Shown: positions 63,508-64,000 of the stretch, piece by piece
Layout of the letters: every line of letters starts with the position of its first letter
How positions within the stretch are numbered: position 1 is the stretch's first letter
The notes under the pieces: generated by a model
Databases searched by the model: none
Seen by the model: the letters and a program-made list of their open reading frames with translations, nothing else
What the model was told of the DNA's origin: nothing
NCBI GenBank assembly: GCA_030323885.1
Contig: CM059197.1
Location: 27,981,178-28,045,177, forward strand
Length of the DNA: 64,000 nt
Direction: 5' to 3'
Source: Branchipolynoe longqiensis
Lineage: Eukaryota > Annelida > Polychaeta > Phyllodocida > Polynoidae
Made by a program: the position numbers and the translations under genes

Positions 63508-64000
63508 AAGGCCCTGTCACACTACGACATGAGGACGTCAGCATAGGGAAAACGTGAAGTTCTCGGCATAGTATGCAAATTTTGGCACAAGTTGAACATG
63601 GATGCAGCGTAGTTGACGAGAGCGTAATGTCAGTAAGGCGTAGTGATAGCGTTGTTCAACGAGAGAGGACAACATAATTACGCTGACGGGACATTATTAA
63701 CGTTATTCGATCGCCAGAACTACGTTGCTTTACATTACCTTACTTTACTTATGTCATGAAACTGTGGCAAAACGGTAAACATACGTTGGACGTCCATTAG
63801 GCATCCGTTATCCCAACGTTTTCACTATGCGGACTGCACATTCCCACACCTTTAATGTGGGTCAACGTAATGCAATGTAATGACCAGCATTTGAGTAACG
63901 TCCATTTAACGTCATTGACGTTCGCCGAACATGTACAGAACGTACGGCAAACATAAACCCTTATGTTCTAGTTACGTTGAAAGTTTTGAACAGGTTCAAA
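63508..64000 (+). mobile_element. Hb-2 palindromic MITE, cut by window edge
   Basis: It begins AAGGCCCTGTCACACTACGA after TTA. Internal order (AGTATGCAAATTTTGGC, GAGAGAGGACAAC, GAACATGTACAGAACGTACG, AAAGTTTTGAACAGG) follows the copy at 20262 throughout. The far end is outside the window. Confidence 0.85.

Overview
This window is a repeat-dense, apparently gene-free stretch of a metazoan nuclear genome. The most likely source is a mollusc. The main evidence is a diverged SINE at about 10430-10648, plus a 3' fragment near 22863. Its 3' half reads like the V-type SINEs (RUDI/BivaV-like) I know from molluscs: a block giving 'tgcatataaaagaccccttgctgct', then 'ccaatagcc', then 'tcgttaaat' and a ctttcttt tail. 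That assignment rests on memory of the family, not on a search. There are no bacterial operons, CRISPR arrays or rRNA genes. I could not support any host protein-coding exon. The long open frames lie in tandem repeats or in LINE debris.

The window is built from layers of mobile elements and tandem repeats. (1) SINE-1 is a tRNA-derived SINE of about 335 bp with a type-II (Ser/Leu-like) tRNA head and an aaaacaacaacaa tail. It has roughly 35 full or partial copies on both strands; the best is 16487-16822. (2) SINE-2 has an Asp/Glu-like tRNA head whose acceptor and T stems still pair, and it occurs as head-to-tail dimers. SINE-3 and a tRNA-headed repeat called SINE-4 are rarer. (3) LINE remnants are all 3' ends or broken reverse transcriptase pieces, at about 7455, 10890, 27727, 34660, 39262 and 44704. 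(4) MITE-like DNA elements fall into several groups. One family of about 408 bp has 9-bp target duplications (five copies). A set of palindromic elements has CCCTGTCACAC-type ends and TWA targets (PIF/Harbinger-like). One family of about 254 bp ends in GAGACTGTCTC (three copies). There are also a TTAA-target family and pogo-like CAGTAAAACC elements. (5) Tandem repeats include a 274-bp array (28793-29612), minisatellites with 6-, 15- and 21-bp units, a CAC-rich block of over 1 kb, pyrimidine-rich arrays and many AT microsatellites.

Layout: 1-5.3 kb is microsatellites with one 254-bp MITE and two SINE-1 copies. 5.3-6.5 kb is CAC-rich. 7.4-12.2 kb is LINE and SINE debris with a 210-bp tandem duplication, a TTAA MITE and a palindrome inside a SINE tail. 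12.3-16.3 kb is a pair of 362-bp inverted arms enclosing minisatellite and a second inverted repeat. 16.5-22.2 kb is SINEs and a nest of ACGT-rich palindromes. 22.2-25 kb is lower in recognisable repeats. 25-27 kb is simple repeats. 28.8-29.6 kb is the 274-bp array. 30-49 kb is mixed SINE, LINE and MITE. 49.5-50.4 kb is the 21-bp minisatellite. 53-56.3 kb is the quietest part. 56.4-64 kb is palindromic elements, including a clear nested insertion.

The most informative signals are insertion junctions. They show target duplications, relative insertion order, the same MITE-in-SINE junction at two loci, and a small 65-codon frame that stays open in the three complete 9-bp-TSD MITE copies. Element names such as SINE-1, D, Hb and M9 are labels used only here.
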